Assembly: GCA_947624355.1 (NCBI GenBank)
Contig: CANQKI010000013.1
Span: forward strand, 1 to 37,191
Length of the DNA stretch: 37,191 nt
Origin: an uncultured Clostridia bacterium
GTDB lineage: Bacteria; Bacillota; Clostridia; Christensenellales; Aristaeellaceae
Direction of reading: 5' to 3'
The translations under genes were made by a program, and so were the position numbers. The notes under the pieces were generated by a model that was not told where the DNA came from, ran no database searches, and saw only the letters and a program-made list of their open reading frames with translations. Positions 16,028 to 28,554 of the stretch are shown here, piece by piece. The stretch's first letter is position 1; each line of letters starts with the position of its first letter.

Positions 16028-17137
16028 ATGACGAAAAAACGGCTGGCCGCCTGGCTCCTGGCCGCTTTCACCGGCCTTTCACTCCATTATTTGCTGCTTT
16101 TGATTGGTTGCCTGATTACGAAGGGCAACCTTTCCCCCGCCTCTTTCCTGGCCCTCATGACCGAACGGCTGACCCAGCCCGGGGACGCCGTCCGCTATCT
16201 GGACATCGCGCAAAACGGCTACGTGGCCGAGGGAGAAAACGCCATCAACCTGGTGTTCTATCCCCTGTACCCGTTTCTGGTGCGGTTTCTCAGCCTGGGC
16301 ACAGGGCGGTATGCCCTGGCGGGCGTTGTGCTGTCCCACCTGTGCTATGCGGGGGCGTGCGCCATGCTGTATGAGCTGCTGCGGCTGGACGGCGGCCCCC
16401 GGGAAGCGTTCGGCGGCGTGCTGCTCATGAGCGCCTGGCCCTTTTCCATGTTCGTCTTGGGCGTGTATTCCGAAAGCCTGTTTCTGCTGCTGAGCATCGG
16501 CTGCCTGTACTGCATGCGCAGGGACAGGATGGCGGCGGCGGGCATATGCGGGTTCCTGGCGGCACTGACCCGGGTGCAGGGCATGCTGCTGATTTTTCCC
16601 CTGGTTTACACTGCTGTACGCCGCGTCTGCCGGGAAAAGCGGTTCCGGGGGCGGGATATGTGCGCCCTGCTGCCCATAGGCGGGTTCCTGGTATACCTGG
16701 TCATCAATTACACCCTTCACGGCGACCCCTTCAAATTCCTGGAATTTGAGGCGGGCGAGCCCTGGTACCAAACCACCCAATGGTTGGGAAAGACCCTGGC
16801 CGACCAGGCATCCATGACGGGGGAATATCCCGGCCTGGCCCCCTACATTTACGTACCTCAGCTGGTTCTGTTTTTCTTTTCGGCGCTTGTCCTGCTGGCC
16901 GGGCTTCGGCAAAAAGCGCCGGTGGAATACGTGCTGTACGGGGCGGTGTACCTGGGGTTCACGTACCTGTCCGGCTGGATGATCAGTGGCGGACGGTACT
17001 TACTGGGGTGCGTGCCTCTGTTCCTGATCCTGGCCCGGGTGCGGACGCCGGCGGTCCGGTATATCCTTTTCACCCTGGAAGGCATGCTGTTTTTCTTCTA
17101 TAATCTGCTGTTTCTGATGGCCTATGCCATCATGTGA
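16028..17137 (+). CDS. Gpi18/PIG-V-like mannosyltransferase (GT76-type), 369 aa
   Basis: This is a polytopic GT-C glycosyltransferase. About nine or ten hydrophobic segments are present. The first outer loop holds GDAVRYLDIAQNGYV, the acidic loop position typical of GT-C enzymes, followed by NLVFYPLYPFLVR; later come VYSESLFLLLS and a motif TRVQGMLLIFPL, all characteristic of COG5542/PIG-V-related proteins. Enzymes of this kind use a polyprenyl-phosphate-linked sugar on the outer face of the membrane. The acceptor in bacteria is mostly unknown; a lipid or cell-wall polymer is plausible. AGGGAGG precedes the ATG. It forms an operon with the membrane protein upstream and lies 17 bases before tsaE, so tsaE-tsaB-rimI may be co-transcribed with it. 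Confidence 0.8.
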   Translation: MTKKRLAAWLLAAFTGLSLHYLLLLIGCLITKGNLSPASFLALMTERLTQPGDAVRYLDIAQNGYVAEGENAINLVFYPLYPFLVRFLSLGTGRYALAGVVLSHLCYAGACAMLYELLRLDGGPREAFGGVLLMSAWPFSMFVLGVYSESLFLLLSIGCLYCMRRDRMAAAGICGFLAALTRVQGMLLIFPLVYTAVRRVCREKRFRGRDMCALLPIGGFLVYLVINYTLHGDPFKFLEFEAGEPWYQTTQWLGKTLADQASMTGEYPGLAPYIYVPQLVLFFFSALVLLAGLRQKAPVEYVLYGAVYLGFTYLSGWMISGGRYLLGCVPLFLILARVRTPAVRYILFTLEGMLFFFYNLLFLMAYAIM

Positions 17138-17154
17138 CGAGCAAGGAGCGTTTC

Positions 17155-17607
17155 ATGAACCGAACAATCACCTATTCCCCCGAGGAAACCCGGGCCCTGG
17201 GGACGCGGCTGGCCGCGCATCTGCGGCCCGGAGACGTGGTGCTGCTGGACGGGAATCTGGGGGCCGGAAAAAGCGAATTTGCCCGGGGCGTCGCCCGGGG
17301 CCTCGGCGTTGCGGGGCCCGTACCGAGTCCTTCCTTCACCATCCTGAATGTGTACGAGGACGGGCGCTGCCCCCTGTATCATTTTGACTGGTACCGCATC
17401 GAAAGCCCGGAGGAAATTTACGAAATGGGCCTGGACGAACGCCTGGGAGGCGACGGCGTGGCCCTGGTGGAGTGGAGCGAACGGGCGGAGGAATGCCTGC
17501 CCGAAAGGGCGCTGCGGGTGCGCCTGATCCCCCTGGACGGGGACACCCGGGAAATCGAATTTCTGCCCGAGGGCGGCTTTGCATTCAAGGAGGAATGGCT
17601 GGGATGA
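17155..17607 (+). CDS. tsaE: tRNA t6A biosynthesis ATPase TsaE, 150 aa
   Basis: TsaE is the ATPase that supports the TsaB-TsaD complex in forming threonylcarbamoyladenosine at position 37 of ANN-decoding tRNAs. The Walker A motif is LGAGKS (about 35-40). The family motifs PSPSFTILNVY and LYHFDWYRI follow, then EEIYEMGLDE and ALVEWSERAEE, in the standard order. Length is typical. ATG at 17155 has AAGGAG six bases upstream; an in-frame ATG seven codons earlier overlaps the previous stop and lacks a site. The stop overlaps the start of tsaB (ATGA), indicating coupled translation. Confidence 0.95.
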   Translation: MNRTITYSPEETRALGTRLAAHLRPGDVVLLDGNLGAGKSEFARGVARGLGVAGPVPSPSFTILNVYEDGRCPLYHFDWYRIESPEEIYEMGLDERLGGDGVALVEWSERAEECLPERALRVRLIPLDGDTREIEFLPEGGFAFKEEWLG

Positions 17608-18302
17608 TTCTGCTTCTGATCGATACCTCAGGCCCGGTGGCGGGCGCCGCGCTGGTGGAAAACGGCGTGGTGCGCTATGAAAGCATGGCGGTGAACGCCT
17701 TCACTCATTCCCAGTCCATTCTGCCCATGGTGGAGGAAGCGTACCTGCGGACGGGCCTTTCACCGGAAAATACCGATTATTTCGCCGTCACGGTGGGGCC
17801 CGGCTCCTTCACGGGGGTGCGCATCGGCGTGACCACGGTGAAGGGCCTGGCCCACGCGGCGGGCAAGCCCTGCGTGGGGGTGGACGCGCTGGAGAGCATC
17901 GCATACGGGGTGCAGCCTTTCCCCGGCATCCTCTGCCCCATGCAGGACGCCCGGGCAGGGCAGGTGTACGGCGCGCTGTTTTCGGGTGTGACCATGGAAC
18001 GCCTCATGCCGGACACGCCCATGGCCCTGGAAGATTATTTGCAGAAGGCGGCCTCCTATGGGCAGCCGCTGCTCTTCCTGGGGGATGGCATGCCCGTGCA
18101 CCGGGAAAAAATCGCGGAAACGCTGGGGGATCAGGCACGGTTCGCCCCGGCGCATCTGGCCTATCTTCGGCCCGCGTCGGCGGCCATGCTGGCCTGGGAA
18201 AAGCGGAATGAGGCCGTGGATTACCTGACCCTCCAGCCCCTCTACCTTCGCGCCCCTTCCGCAGAGCGGCGGCGGAACCTGGTGGAGGCCGCCCATGGCT
18301 GA
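17604..18302 (+). CDS. tsaB: tRNA t6A biosynthesis protein TsaB, 232 aa
   Basis: TsaB is the inactive ASKHA-fold partner of TsaD. The N-terminus MILLLIDTSGPVAGAAL, the conserved TVGPGSFTGVRIGV near residues 62-75, and PMQDARAGQVYGALF near 112-126 identify it; the C-terminus is the usual variable part ending in LQPLYLR. ATG at 17604 overlaps the tsaE stop and is 10 bases after AGGAGG; an ATG nine bases earlier is too close to that site. Its partner TsaD is not found in this window. It overlaps rimI by eight bases. Confidence 0.95.
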   Translation: MILLLIDTSGPVAGAALVENGVVRYESMAVNAFTHSQSILPMVEEAYLRTGLSPENTDYFAVTVGPGSFTGVRIGVTTVKGLAHAAGKPCVGVDALESIAYGVQPFPGILCPMQDARAGQVYGALFSGVTMERLMPDTPMALEDYLQKAASYGQPLLFLGDGMPVHREKIAETLGDQARFAPAHLAYLRPASAAMLAWEKRNEAVDYLTLQPLYLRAPSAERRRNLVEAAHG

Positions 18303-18789
18303 CATAATCATCCGCCGGATGACGTTGACGGACGTCCCTGCTGTTCATGCCGTGGAAAACGCCTGCTTTCCCCGGCCCTGGACGCTGGAAGATTTTGAAA
18401 AGGAAATGACGCAGAACGTGTGTGCCCGGTACCTGGTGGCCGAGGCGGACGGAAAAATCATCGGCTTTGCCGGGGCGTGGATCGTGCTGGACGAGGCCCA
18501 TGTGACTAACATTGCCGTGCTGCGGGAATACCGGGGCATGGGCATCGGCAAAAGGCTCACCGCCGCGCTGCTGCAGTATGCCGCCAACCTGGGCGTCGTT
18601 TACGCGACCCTGGAGGTGCGCAAAAGCAACGCCGTCGCCCAGAACCTGTATAAGAGCCTGGGGTTTGTTTACGTGGGCACCCGCAAGCGCTATTACGAGG
18701 ACAGCGGCGAGGACGCGCTGATTTTCTGCCTGGAGCATCTGCCCGCCCCCGACCCCGATTTTGCCGAGGCCGAAACGGTGACTGAATAA
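18295..18789 (+). CDS. rimI: Ribosomal-protein alanine N-acetyltransferase RimI, 164 aa
   Basis: This is a GNAT-fold acetyltransferase. N-terminal segment IRRMTLTDVPAVHAVENACF is followed by WTLEDFEKEM, the acetyl-CoA loop YRGMGIGKRLTAALL (about residues 80-94), the substrate strand LEVRKSNAVAQNLYKSLGF and the tail YYEDSGEDALIF, the complete RimI pattern. RimI acetylates the N-terminal alanine of ribosomal protein S18; rimI beside tsaB is a common bacterial arrangement. A C-terminal extension (LPAPDPDFAEAETVTE) of about 15 acidic residues is not part of the core. It overlaps tsaB by eight bases, so the three genes are translationally coupled. Confidence 0.93.
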   Translation: MADIIIRRMTLTDVPAVHAVENACFPRPWTLEDFEKEMTQNVCARYLVAEADGKIIGFAGAWIVLDEAHVTNIAVLREYRGMGIGKRLTAALLQYAANLGVVYATLEVRKSNAVAQNLYKSLGFVYVGTRKRYYEDSGEDALIFCLEHLPAPDPDFAEAETVTE

Positions 18790-18811
18790 TATGAGCGTCA
18801 CGGAGGAAAAC

Positions 18812-19180
18812 ATGGAAATCAAGATACTGCCCGGCGATTTTACGGTGTGCCAGGTAAAAGATTTTTCCCAGGTTTCTTTGGATTCGGAATACTGCTTTCT
18901 TGGGAAAACGGACGAAGAAAATTCCCTGGTGTGCCCGTCGGACGCCGTGCCGGACAACACCGTCCTGCGGGACGACGGCTGGCGCGGCTTCCGGATTCAG
19001 GGGACGCTGGATTTTTCCCTGGTGGGCATCCTGGCCAAAATTTCGTCCGTGCTGGCCGAAAACGGCATTCCGATTTTCGCGGTATCCACGTACAACACAG
19101 ACTATGTTTTCATCAAAAAGGAACACTTCCCGGAAGCACTGGGCGTTCTGTCTCATTCCGGATACAGGATTGTGGACTGA
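18812..19180 (+). CDS. ACT-domain protein (CASTOR/ACT-7-like), 122 aa
   Basis: This small protein has a tandem ACT-like layout: MEIKILPGDFTVCQVKDF and SEYCFLGKTDEENSLVC form the first half, then a linker with DDGWRGFRIQGTLDFSLVGILAKISSVLAENGIPIFAVSTYNTDYVFIKKE, matching the second ACT repeat with the conserved helix after FSLVGILAKI and the strand pair PIFAVSTYNTDYV. Proteins of this group are small amino-acid-binding or regulatory units. ATG at 18812 is chosen over 18791 because GGAGG stands five bases before it. It follows rimI by 22 bases and is the last gene of the run before a strong terminator. No enzyme domain is present. Confidence 0.8.
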   Translation: MEIKILPGDFTVCQVKDFSQVSLDSEYCFLGKTDEENSLVCPSDAVPDNTVLRDDGWRGFRIQGTLDFSLVGILAKISSVLAENGIPIFAVSTYNTDYVFIKKEHFPEALGVLSHSGYRIVD

Positions 19181-19204
19181 TGATTTTCCGTTGATTGCTC
19201 CATG

Positions 19205-19258
19205 AAAAAAGACCGCTGGCCCGCCGGTTTCCCGGCCAAAGCCAACGGTCTTTTTCAT
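19205..19258. terminator. Bidirectional terminator between the ACT gene and lacZ
   Basis: GACCGCTGGC (19211-19220) pairs with GCCAACGGTC (19241-19250) apart from one internal mismatch. TTTTT follows on the + strand and AAAAAA (19205-19210) supplies the U-run on the - strand. An inner CCGCCGG/CCGG hairpin fills the loop. Confidence 0.85.
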
Positions 19259-19264
19259 ATAGTT

Positions 19265-23058
<3,794 letters not shown>

Positions 23059-23060
23059 GG

Positions 23061-24740
23061 TTACCCTTCCGGATAAAAAAATGGTTCTTCCGTCGGCGCG
23101 GGAGACGCGGCCGGCACATCGGCAGCAGGCGTGGGTTCAAGGTTTGCGATCAGCGCCGCCGTGGTGGTTTCCAGATAAAGCTGGTTCAGGGTCTGCAGGC
23201 CCGCGGTGCCGTCGGCGCTGAGGCCCCGGGAACGCTGATAGGCCTTAACGGCGCTCTGGGTACCCTCCCGATACTGGCCGGTCGCGGTGCCGGTATAAAA
23301 GCCCAGCTCCTTGAGCTTCATCTGCAGCCAATAAACGTCATTCCCTTCCTGACCCACGGAGAGGCTGCGCATTTCCCCGGCGGGCACTGTGAGGCCGTCA
23401 TATTCGGGAAAGGGCTCAGGCGCGGGGGTCGTTTTGGGGGCATAAATGGTTTTATCGTATTCCCCGGGCTTGATGGCATAGCGCAGTTCAGGGTCCGCTT
23501 CGGCATCGTCGTGAATCCAGACCTGCATGCCCTCCTGCACATGGTCGTAAATCCATTTGGCGTCGGCCACGGTGAGGCGGATGCAGCCATGGGAGCCGCG
23601 CTTGCCAAGGCCGGTCAGGGAAGAAACCTTCAGGGTGCTGTCGTCGCTGCTGCTGGAATAGAGCACGCTGTGAAAGGCGATATCGCCGTTGATTTTCGTC
23701 CACCAGCGGGCTTCGCCGCCGCCCCACTTGGGAAACTTGCAATGGGCGGATTTCCGGCCGGACAGGGTAAAGGTGCCCAAGGGCGAAGGGTTCGACGTGG
23801 TGCCGGTGGCGCAGAGAAAGGCCCGGTCAAGGATGGTGTAATCCTGGGTATTGTAATCGTATTTCCACACCTTCACCACCTGGTTTTTCACATCGACCTC
23901 AAAAAAGTAGGGCAATTCATAGGCAGGCTTGGCGGGATCGTTTACGCTGGCCACGGTAGGATCGTTAAAGAGCATATTCCAGGTATCTTCGTCCACCTCG
24001 CCGGTGGCGTTGAGACCGTTGTGCTTCTGGAAGGCAGTGACAGCCTCAACCGTGTTGGCCTGATAATTCAGGGTCGTTTTGTAAAAGGTGAAGAATCCCA
24101 GATCCATAAGCCGCTGCTGCACCTTCTGGACGGTCTCGCCCTTATCGCCCCGGGACAGCTTGCCTTTGAATTCCTGATAGGGCCCGGGCGTGGGCGAAGC
24201 GGTAGGCGCGGCGGTGGGCGGCGGCACGGGTGTGGGCGACGGCGTGGGCCGCACGCTGAGGGCAAAGAGTCTGTCCAGCGTTTTGATGTCGGCCGTGCCC
24301 GTAATTTCCAGGCCCGTTTCTCCCTGGAAGGTCTGAATGGCGGCAGTGGTGCCCTCCAGGAAATTGCCGGTGACATTGCCCCAATAATAGCCCAGTTCAA
24401 GGAGCTTCTCCTGGAGCTGCTTCACGTCCTCCCCCGAATCGCCCATCCGGAGGGGACGCCGGCAATCGCCGTACAGAATCGCCAGGGTCGCCTCGTCCGC
24501 CTCGCCGGTGACGGGCAGGCCGTATGCCTCCTGCATGGCCGAAACGGCGGCCTGGGTAGCCTCCGTATACTGATCGGACGCCCGGACGGTGGTGTAATTC
24601 AGCTGCCGGAGACGGGTATTGAGCTCCAGCACCTCTTCGCCGCTGTCCCCCATCTTCAGCGCCGCGCTTTCCTCGGCCAGCGCCGGAATAAAGGCCAGCG
24701 CCAACAGCACGGCCAGCACGATCAGCAATCCTTTTTTCAC
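23061..24740 (-). CDS. L,D-transpeptidase (YkuD) with four peptidoglycan-binding repeats, 559 aa
   Basis: This exported enzyme would make 3-3 cross-links in peptidoglycan or attach proteins to it. It has a signal peptide (MKKGLLIVLAVLLALAFIPALA), three PG_binding_1 domains before the catalytic part (each with GDSGE or GDKGE, then LQ-LGYY or LGFF-type, e.g. LKMGDSGEEV, LRMGDSGEDV, LSRGDKGETV), a Pro/Thr-rich linker, the YkuD domain with HSVLYSS and SHGCIRL (catalytic Cys about 386), and a fourth PG_binding_1 repeat near 475-530 after another Pro-rich linker. GTG at 24740 is favoured because AGAGGTG lies six bases upstream; a GTG three codons earlier overlaps that site. It has a strong own promoter, and its stop codon adjoins a palindromic element. 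Confidence 0.92.
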   Translation of the reverse strand: MKKGLLIVLAVLLALAFIPALAEESAALKMGDSGEEVLELNTRLRQLNYTTVRASDQYTEATQAAVSAMQEAYGLPVTGEADEATLAILYGDCRRPLRMGDSGEDVKQLQEKLLELGYYWGNVTGNFLEGTTAAIQTFQGETGLEITGTADIKTLDRLFALSVRPTPSPTPVPPPTAAPTASPTPGPYQEFKGKLSRGDKGETVQKVQQRLMDLGFFTFYKTTLNYQANTVEAVTAFQKHNGLNATGEVDEDTWNMLFNDPTVASVNDPAKPAYELPYFFEVDVKNQVVKVWKYDYNTQDYTILDRAFLCATGTTSNPSPLGTFTLSGRKSAHCKFPKWGGGEARWWTKINGDIAFHSVLYSSSSDDSTLKVSSLTGLGKRGSHGCIRLTVADAKWIYDHVQEGMQVWIHDDAEADPELRYAIKPGEYDKTIYAPKTTPAPEPFPEYDGLTVPAGEMRSLSVGQEGNDVYWLQMKLKELGFYTGTATGQYREGTQSAVKAYQRSRGLSADGTAGLQTLNQLYLETTTAALIANLEPTPAADVPAASPAPTEEPFFYPEG

Positions 24741-24865
24741 TGCAAACACCTCTTGTATCTTCCTGCGTTCATTCTATTCTGCATGGGAAATCAACCGGAA
24801 ATCCCTGGATACCCGCTCCCAGTGCAGCGCGCTGTCCAAAGCCTTTCCGACATTTCACCCAGTCT

Positions 24866-24894
24866 ATTAAACATCAAAGAAGCAGATTTGTCAA
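24866..24894 (-). promoter_or_regulatory. Strong sigma-A promoter of the L,D-transpeptidase gene
   Basis: On the minus strand a perfect TTGACA (24894-24889), a 17 bp spacer and TTTAAT (24871-24866). The leader is about 120 bases long, and I saw no conserved riboswitch pattern in it. The flanks are AT-rich. Confidence 0.8.
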
Positions 24895-24940
24895 TATTCC
24901 GTTATGATTTTGTCACATATTCTTATTAAATTTACAATTT

Positions 24941-24976
24941 GCGCAAAAAATGGGCAAGGCTGAAGGCCCTGCCCGT
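24941..24976 (-). terminator. Terminator after cotJC
   Basis: On the minus strand GGGCAGGGC (24974-24966) pairs with GCCTTGCCC (24960-24952) with one mismatch, followed by ATTTTTT (A-run 24945-24950 on the + strand). Confidence 0.8.
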
Positions 24977-24994
24977 GCGTGTGTATAGGATTGT

Positions 24995-25816
24995 TTATTT
25001 CGCGCCGTACCGGGTGCAGAGGTTGGCACAGCTGCAGTTGCAGGTATAGGGCACGGCCTGGCGGGTTTGCTGCTGAGCGGCGGGGGCCACCGCGGCAGTC
25101 TGCGGAGCCTGAACGCGGGTAATGGGGTTCGAATTATCCAGGATGGGGTTCGCGGGCGTGGTGCGGGTCACCTGCACGGTGTCCGCCTCGGTGCCCATAT
25201 CGCCGCCCTGGCCGTGCTGGGCCGTATCGAAGGCGGGATTGAAGGCGTAATAGTTGCGGCTGCTCAGGCGGTCCTGCACCAGGCGGAGCATTTCGCCGAA
25301 GCGCTGATAGTGCACGATTTCCCGGGCCCGCAGGAAGCGCATGACCTGGTTCACGTCCGGGTCGTCGCTGAGGCGCAGGATGTTTTCATAGGTGGTGCGG
25401 GCCTTTTGCTCGGCGGCCATATCCTCGTGCAGGTCGGTAATGGGGTCGCCCTTGACCTGGAGATAAGCGGCGGTAAAAGGCACGCCGGCGGCGGACTGGA
25501 GATACGCGCCGACGGTGTGATCCACAAAGGAATCGTCAAAACCCATGGCGCGGGCCTGATCGGGCGTGACGCGGCGGAGAAGCTGGCTGACCACGCTGGA
25601 CACGATTTCCAGGTGCGCCAGTTCTTCCGTACCGATATCGGTGAGCATCCCCTTGACCTGGTTCACGTTCATGTGATACCGTTGCTGCAGATAGCGCATG
25701 GCGGCGGCCAATTCGCCGTCCGGCCCGCCGATCTGGGACGTGATGATCTTGGCCAGCCGGGGATTGGTGGAACGGATATTCACCGGAAACTGCAGCTGTT
25801 TTTTATAAATCCACAT
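24995..25816 (-). CDS. cotJC: Manganese catalase / spore coat protein CotJC, 273 aa
   Basis: This is a ferritin-like dimanganese catalase. The protein begins MWIYKKQLQFPV, the standard CotJC start. Metal-ligand patterns are visible: Glu35 in GPDGELAAAMRY, EELAHLE (Glu65, His68), EDMAAEQKARTTYENI and REIVHYQRFGE. Its C-terminal tail is long, Gln/Ala/Thr-rich, and ends CNCSCANLC, four cysteines in nine residues that are outside the catalytic core. CotJC is known as a spore coat protein in Bacillus and as a hydrogen-peroxide-removing enzyme in clostridia. It is the last gene of the cotJA-cotJB-cotJC run, 15 bases after cotJB, and a terminator follows. Confidence 0.93.
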   Translation of the reverse strand: MWIYKKQLQFPVNIRSTNPRLAKIITSQIGGPDGELAAAMRYLQQRYHMNVNQVKGMLTDIGTEELAHLEIVSSVVSQLLRRVTPDQARAMGFDDSFVDHTVGAYLQSAAGVPFTAAYLQVKGDPITDLHEDMAAEQKARTTYENILRLSDDPDVNQVMRFLRAREIVHYQRFGEMLRLVQDRLSSRNYYAFNPAFDTAQHGQGGDMGTEADTVQVTRTTPANPILDNSNPITRVQAPQTAAVAPAAQQQTRQAVPYTCNCSCANLCTRYGAK

Positions 25817-25831
25817 ATGCCTGTATCCTCC

Positions 25832-26194
25832 TTACGCCATGTCGGCCGAAGCGCCGTATTCCCAGGGCCACGGGCCGTCCACCCAGGTCCAGCGGATGGC
25901 GCAGCTGGTTTCGCGGGTTTCGGTTTCGTCCGTTCCGCAATAGTTATCCAGATTGCTGGAATTGGACGCGGCGGCCTCGTCAAAACGGCCGAGGGCGTTT
26001 TCATCCTCGTTGCCGCAGTGGCTGCAATCGCCGTACACGGAGGCGTAATTGCCGCATCCGCCCCGGTCCAGCAGCTCGTGATACATCCGCAGGGCGCAAT
26101 GATCGTCGGGATGGGAATTCAGATACAGCCGCAGCTCCCAGGCCGCGAATGGGATGGCATAATCCTGCCCCAGGATGGTGTCGTTCTCATCCAC
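25832..26194 (-). CDS. cotJB: Spore coat protein CotJB with a cysteine-rich insertion, 120 aa
   Basis: The CotJB hallmarks are AWELRLYLNSHPDDHCALRMYHEL near residues 18-41 and the C-terminal WTWVDGPWPWE. Between them, where family members have a short link after YGPL, this protein has about 35 extra residues with CSHC, NYCG and SC (seven cysteines overall), so it might bind a metal or form disulfides with the cysteine tail of CotJC. The start is GTG at 26194: GGAGG lies 8 bases upstream, and the nearby ATG at 26190 is out of frame. It overlaps cotJA by eight bases. Family assignment rests on the two end motifs. Confidence 0.8.
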   Translation of the reverse strand: MDENDTILGQDYAIPFAAWELRLYLNSHPDDHCALRMYHELLDRGGCGNYASVYGDCSHCGNEDENALGRFDEAAASNSSNLDNYCGTDETETRETSCAIRWTWVDGPWPWEYGASADMA

Positions 26195-26405
26195 GAAGAT
26201 CGCCTCCGTTCTCAGCCAGGAAGGGCTTATCCAGTTCGGGGAACAGGGTGCCCGCCCGCAGGGCCTGCATGGCGCCGTAGGTGTTCTTCAGGGTCTGCAC
26301 AGGGGTGTAGCTCATGGCCAGGGACACTTCGCCGTCAATGACGCCCGTCCGCTTGCCATTGCCAGCCGCCTGGCGATTTATGCTCGTCATCACGTTGCTG
26401 TTCAT
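26187..26405 (-). CDS. cotJA: Spore coat associated protein CotJA, 72 aa
   Basis: The conserved CotJA core LAMSYTPVQTLKNTYGAMQALRAGTLFPELDKPF (residues 29-62) is clear, ending in the family mark GTLFPELDKPF. The N-terminal 28 residues are polar and not conserved. ATG at 26405 is preceded by GCGAGG nine bases upstream, a moderate site. It is the first gene of cotJABC. In Bacillus this operon is expressed in the mother cell during sporulation; I could not identify a sigma-E promoter with confidence in the 97 bases upstream. Confidence 0.85.
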   Translation of the reverse strand: MNSNVMTSINRQAAGNGKRTGVIDGEVSLAMSYTPVQTLKNTYGAMQALRAGTLFPELDKPFLAENGGDLRG

Positions 26406-26502
26406 GATGGAAAGCCTCGCTTTGATTCAGATTTGAGCGGCTGTTTCCGCTCACTCCCATGCTATGCGGTTTTCAAAATGCGTGACACGGATTTTTTGCG
26501 CG

Positions 26503-28518
26503 TCAGTGTTCCGCCTTGCGCACGTTGGCCCGGCGGCGGTGGGTGGGTTGGTGCTTATCCATGGGCGCGTCGCCCCGGAGGGCAAAGAGCTGGTCCCGCA
26601 GCTTGGCGGCCTTTTCAAAGTCCAGGGCGGAGGCGGCGGTAAGCATCTGGTCCTCCAGCTGTTTGATCCATTCGGCCTTTTCGGTTTCGTCCATGCCGCC
26701 GGTGATTTCTTCGCTGGTCTTGTCCGTGATTTCCAGCAGCGCCCGCACGGCCGCCTTCACCGACTGGGGCGTAATGCCGTTTTCTTTGTTATAGGCCTCC
26801 TGCAAAGCCCGGCGGCGGTTGGTTTCGTTGATGGCGTTCATCATGGAATCGGTGGGCGCGTCGGCGTACATGATGACGCGGCCCTCCACGTTCCTCGCGG
26901 CGCGGCCGATGGTCTGGATCAGGCTGGTTTCCGAACGGAGGAACCCTTCCTTGTCCGCGTCCAGAATGGCCACCAGCGCAACCTCGGGCAAATCCAGCCC
27001 CTCCCTGAGGAGGTTGATGCCCACCAGCACGTCGTATTCCCCCATGCGCAGCTCCCGGATGAGTTTCGTACGCTCCAGGGTCACAATGTCCGAATGCAGA
27101 TAGCGCACCCGGATGCCCAGTTCGTCCAGGTAATCGGTGAGCTGCTCGGCCATTTTCTTGGTCAGCGTGGTGACCAGCACCCGCTCCCCCTTTTCCACCA
27201 CCTGATGAATTTCCCCCACCAGGTCGTCCACCTGGCCCGTGGCCGGGTGCACGATGATTTTGGGGTCCAGCAGCCCCGTGGGGCGGATGATCTGCTCCAC
27301 GATCTGGCTGGCCTGCTCCCGTTCATAAGGGGCGGGGGTGGCGGAAACGTAAATCACCTGGCGCACCCGCTCCTCAAATTCCTCATAGCGCAGGGGCCGG
27401 TTGTCATAGGCAGAGGGCAGGCGAAAACCGTACTCCACCAGGGCGGTTTTCCGGGCCCTGTCCCCCGCGTACATGGCGCGGATCTGGGGCACGGTCACAT
27501 GGCTTTCGTCGATCATCACCAGAAAATTCTTGGGAAAATAATCCAGCAGGCAGAAGGGCGGGTCGCCGGGCCGGCGGCCGTCAAAATACCGACTGTAATT
27601 CTCGATGCCGTTGCAGAAGCCGATCTCCCGCAGCATTTCGATATCGTACCGGGTGCGCTGGGCAATGCGCTGGGCCTCCAGCAGCTTGCCCTCTTTTTCA
27701 AATTCTTCCACCCGGGCGCGCATGTCTTCTTCAATTCGGGCGATGTTTTCCTCCCGGTGCTCGGCGTTGGTGGCATAATGGGTGGCAGGGAAAATAGCGG
27801 CGTGCTGCACCGTGTGGAGCACATGGCCGTCCACCACGGAAAATTCGGAGATCCGGTCGATCTCGTCGCCGAAAAACTCCACCCGGACGCCGTTTTCCTT
27901 CTGTCCGGCGGGGATAATCTCCACCGTATCCCCACGAACGCGGAAATTTCCACGGTCAAACCCCACATCGTTGCGCTCGTATTGAATGTCCACCAGCCGG
28001 CGCAAAAGGTCCTGAATGGCCATTTCCATGCCGGGGCGCAGGGAAATCATCTGGCCCTCATACTCGCTGGGGTCGCCCATGGAATAAATGCAGCTGACGG
28101 AGGCGACAATAATCACGTCGTTCCGCTCCTTCAGCGCGGCGGTGGCGCTGTGGCGCAGCCGGTCGATTTCCTCGTTCACGGAGGCGTCCTTTTCGATATA
28201 GGTGTCCGAGGAAGCGATGTAGGCCTCGGGCTGATAATAATCATAATAGGAAACGAAGTATTCCACCGCGCTGTCCGGGAAAAACGCCTTGAACTCGGCG
28301 CAGAGCTGGGCCGCCAGGGTTTTGTTGTGGGCGATGACCAGCGTGGGCCGCTGCACCTTCTCAATGACGGAAGCCATGGTGAACGTCTTGCCCGAGCCCG
28401 TCACGCCCAGCAGCACCTGGGCGGGCATGCCCGCCTCCACGCCCTTCGCCAGGGCCTCGATGGCCTGGGGCTGATCCCCCCGGGCGGTGTAAGGCGCTAC
28501 CAATCTGAACTGACCCAT
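26503..28518 (-). CDS. uvrB: Excinuclease ABC subunit UvrB, 671 aa
   Basis: UvrB is the damage-verifying helicase of nucleotide excision repair, working with UvrA and UvrC in the cytoplasm. Walker A GVTGSGKT lies at 38-45 and the beta-hairpin region contains [10 protein letters not shown] near 92-101. DESHVTVPQ (DEAD-like motif II), the later helicase motifs [24 protein letters not shown] and QTIGRAARN, and the C-terminal UVR helix pair (EQLEDQM-like [29 protein letters not shown], in pieces) are complete. Length is typical. AAAGGA precedes the ATG. No uvrA or uvrC is nearby. A promoter with an overlapping LexA-type box suggests SOS control. Confidence 0.97.
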   Translation of the reverse strand: MGQFRLVAPYTARGDQPQAIEALAKGVEAGMPAQVLLGVTGSGKTFTMASVIEKVQRPTLVIAHNKTLAAQLCAEFKAFFPDSAVEYFVSYYDYYQPEAYIASSDTYIEKDASVNEEIDRLRHSATAALKERNDVIIVASVSCIYSMGDPSEYEGQMISLRPGMEMAIQDLLRRLVDIQYERNDVGFDRGNFRVRGDTVEIIPAGQKENGVRVEFFGDEIDRISEFSVVDGHVLHTVQHAAIFPATHYATNAEHREENIARIEEDMRARVEEFEKEGKLLEAQRIAQRTRYDIEMLREIGFCNGIENYSRYFDGRRPGDPPFCLLDYFPKNFLVMIDESHVTVPQIRAMYAGDRARKTALVEYGFRLPSAYDNRPLRYEEFEERVRQVIYVSATPAPYEREQASQIVEQIIRPTGLLDPKIIVHPATGQVDDLVGEIHQVVEKGERVLVTTLTKKMAEQLTDYLDELGIRVRYLHSDIVTLERTKLIRELRMGEYDVLVGINLLREGLDLPEVALVAILDADKEGFLRSETSLIQTIGRAARNVEGRVIMYADAPTDSMMNAINETNRRRALQEAYNKENGITPQSVKAAVRALLEITDKTSEEITGGMDETEKAEWIKQLEDQMLTAASALDFEKAAKLRDQLFALRGDAPMDKHQPTHRRRANVRKAEH

Positions 28519-28554
28519 GATGCATCCTTTCCGGCCTTCCCGGCCCGCGCTTTA

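Noticed and set aside
24741-24865. Riboswitch or leader RNA in the long L,D-transpeptidase leader
   Set aside because: I looked for a conserved core or terminator/antiterminator pairing and saw none; only the promoter is supported.
26406-26502. Sporulation (sigma-E or sigma-K) promoter for cotJABC
   Set aside because: A GCATAGCATG-like stretch is a poor match to the CATA-type -10, and no fitting -35 lies at the right distance; a small GAGCGG/CCGCTC hairpin is the only other structure.
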